Below are positions 5,955 to 6,490 of a stretch of DNA of 6,490 nucleotides, piece by piece (the stretch's first letter is position 1; each line of letters starts with the position of its first letter). The stretch lies in the NCBI GenBank assembly GCA_947178045.1, contig CAMWWR010000109.1, positions 1 to 6,490 of the forward strand, read 5' to 3'. The DNA is from an uncultured Clostridia bacterium. GTDB lineage: Bacteria > Bacillota > Clostridia > Lachnospirales > Lachnospiraceae. The notes below the pieces were generated by a model. It did not search any database, was not told the origin of the DNA, and was given only the letters and a program-made list of their open reading frames with translations. Made by a program: the position numbers and the translations under genes.

Positions 5955-6490
5955 TATCAAATACTGCGTTGGAAGTGAAGCTGTGTCAAATCGTTCGCTC
6001 GCACCGTTCTCGGAGGAGGCCTGCGCCTTTGCGGCCGAGCTGTCCGCCGCCCTGATGGGGAGCGCCGAGGCGAGAAGGTATCCGGATATCATGTCCTTTG
6101 CTTTCTGGTGTCGGAAGGCAAATTTGATGGACCGCCGGAAAAAATGGGAGGAGCGGGAGCAGAAGCAGAAACGCCTTGGCCGGGGGCTGGTGTTCCATAT
6201 CGCACCGTCCAATGTGCCGGTCAATTTTGCATTTTCCTATCTGTTCTCCTTTCTGGCCGGGAACGCGAATCTTGTGCGGATTCCCTCCAGAGATTTCCCG
6301 CAGGTCGCGCTGATCTGCCGTGTTATACGCGAGGTGCTGGAGAATCATCCGGCAATTCGGGAAAGAACCGCGATGGTGCAGTACGCTGCTGACAATGCAG
6401 TGACGGAGCAGTTCAGCAAAATGGCGGACGCCAGAGTGATCTGGGGTGGGGATGCTACCGTGGCGTCCATCCGCGCCTGTGCGGCAAAGC
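5941..6490 (+). CDS. LuxC-family acyl-CoA/acyl-protein reductase, partial
   Basis: Only the first 183 residues are in the window; the gene runs off the right edge. LuxC reduces an acyl group delivered by LuxE (or by CoA) to an aldehyde with NADPH, in an aldehyde-dehydrogenase-like fold. Recognisable pieces are GRGLVFHIAPSNVPVNFAFS (80-99), the hallmark nucleotide-side segment of the family, LAGNANLVRIPS (105-116), and VIWGGDATVASIR (166-178). The catalytic cysteine of the family lies further downstream and cannot be checked here. The ATG at 5941 overlaps the last 14 bases of the LuxE gene; AGGGGGTG (5922-5929), inside the LuxE C-terminal codons, can serve as ribosome site, 11 bases ahead. Overlap and order match the known LuxC-LuxE fatty acid reductase complex. 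Without luciferase or luxD nearby, its aldehyde must serve another purpose, most plausibly glycan modification. Confidence 0.9.
   Translation, partial: MNGINIKYCVGSEAVSNRSLAPFSEEACAFAAELSAALMGSAEARRYPDIMSFAFWCRKANLMDRRKKWEEREQKQKRLGRGLVFHIAPSNVPVNFAFSYLFSFLAGNANLVRIPSRDFPQVALICRVIREVLENHPAIRERTAMVQYAADNAVTEQFSKMADARVIWGGDATVASIRACAAK

Noticed and set aside
5487..6224. Open frame on the - strand across the LuxE/LuxC junction
   Set aside because: Opposite two recognisable genes with overlapping ends; no supporting start context or domain.
4860..6490. Bioluminescence lux operon
   Set aside because: Only LuxE and LuxC types are present, with glycosyltransferases and a carrier protein instead of luxAB and luxD. 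These families are widespread outside luminous bacteria.

Overview
The window is a slice of a surface-polysaccharide (capsule, exopolysaccharide or teichoic-type glycan) gene cluster, all on the + strand, most likely from a moderately GC-rich Clostridia member such as a Lachnospiraceae gut anaerobe. The reasons are strong GGAGG-type ribosome sites, one TTG start, tightly packed genes, and the resemblance of both glycosyltransferases to low-GC Gram-positive polysaccharide enzymes. The taxonomic call is an inference from style, not from a marker gene.

Bases 1-323 hold no gene I can defend. They look like the leader of the operon: a C/T-rich stretch, a short GACA tetranucleotide repeat, a plausible sigma-A type promoter (140-170), and then a very long, almost perfectly paired stem-loop ending in a T run (183-257). 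A 14-bp perfect palindrome sits directly against the ribosome site of the first gene.

Bases 324-2285 encode two GT-A fold family 2 glycosyltransferases separated by 17 bases. The second carries an unusual Arg-rich insertion with a 21-bp tandem duplication.

After a 98-base AT-rich spacer comes a five-gene acyl-chemistry module (2384 to the window end): an acyl carrier protein, an AMP-forming ANL-family ligase, a WecD-like GNAT N-acyltransferase, a LuxE-type acyl-protein synthetase and the N-terminal part of a LuxC-type acyl-CoA/acyl-protein reductase. LuxE and LuxC overlap by 14 bases and probably form a complex.

Working model (inference): the ligase activates a carboxylic acid and loads it on the carrier protein. 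The GNAT enzyme puts an acyl group on a nucleotide-linked amino sugar. LuxE and LuxC activate and reduce an acyl group to an aldehyde used for a further modification. The glycosyltransferases build the decorated repeat unit. No luciferase (luxAB) or acyl-transferase (luxD) gene is visible, so this is not a light-emission operon. The acyl substrate, the fate of the aldehyde and the sugar are not shown by the sequence.
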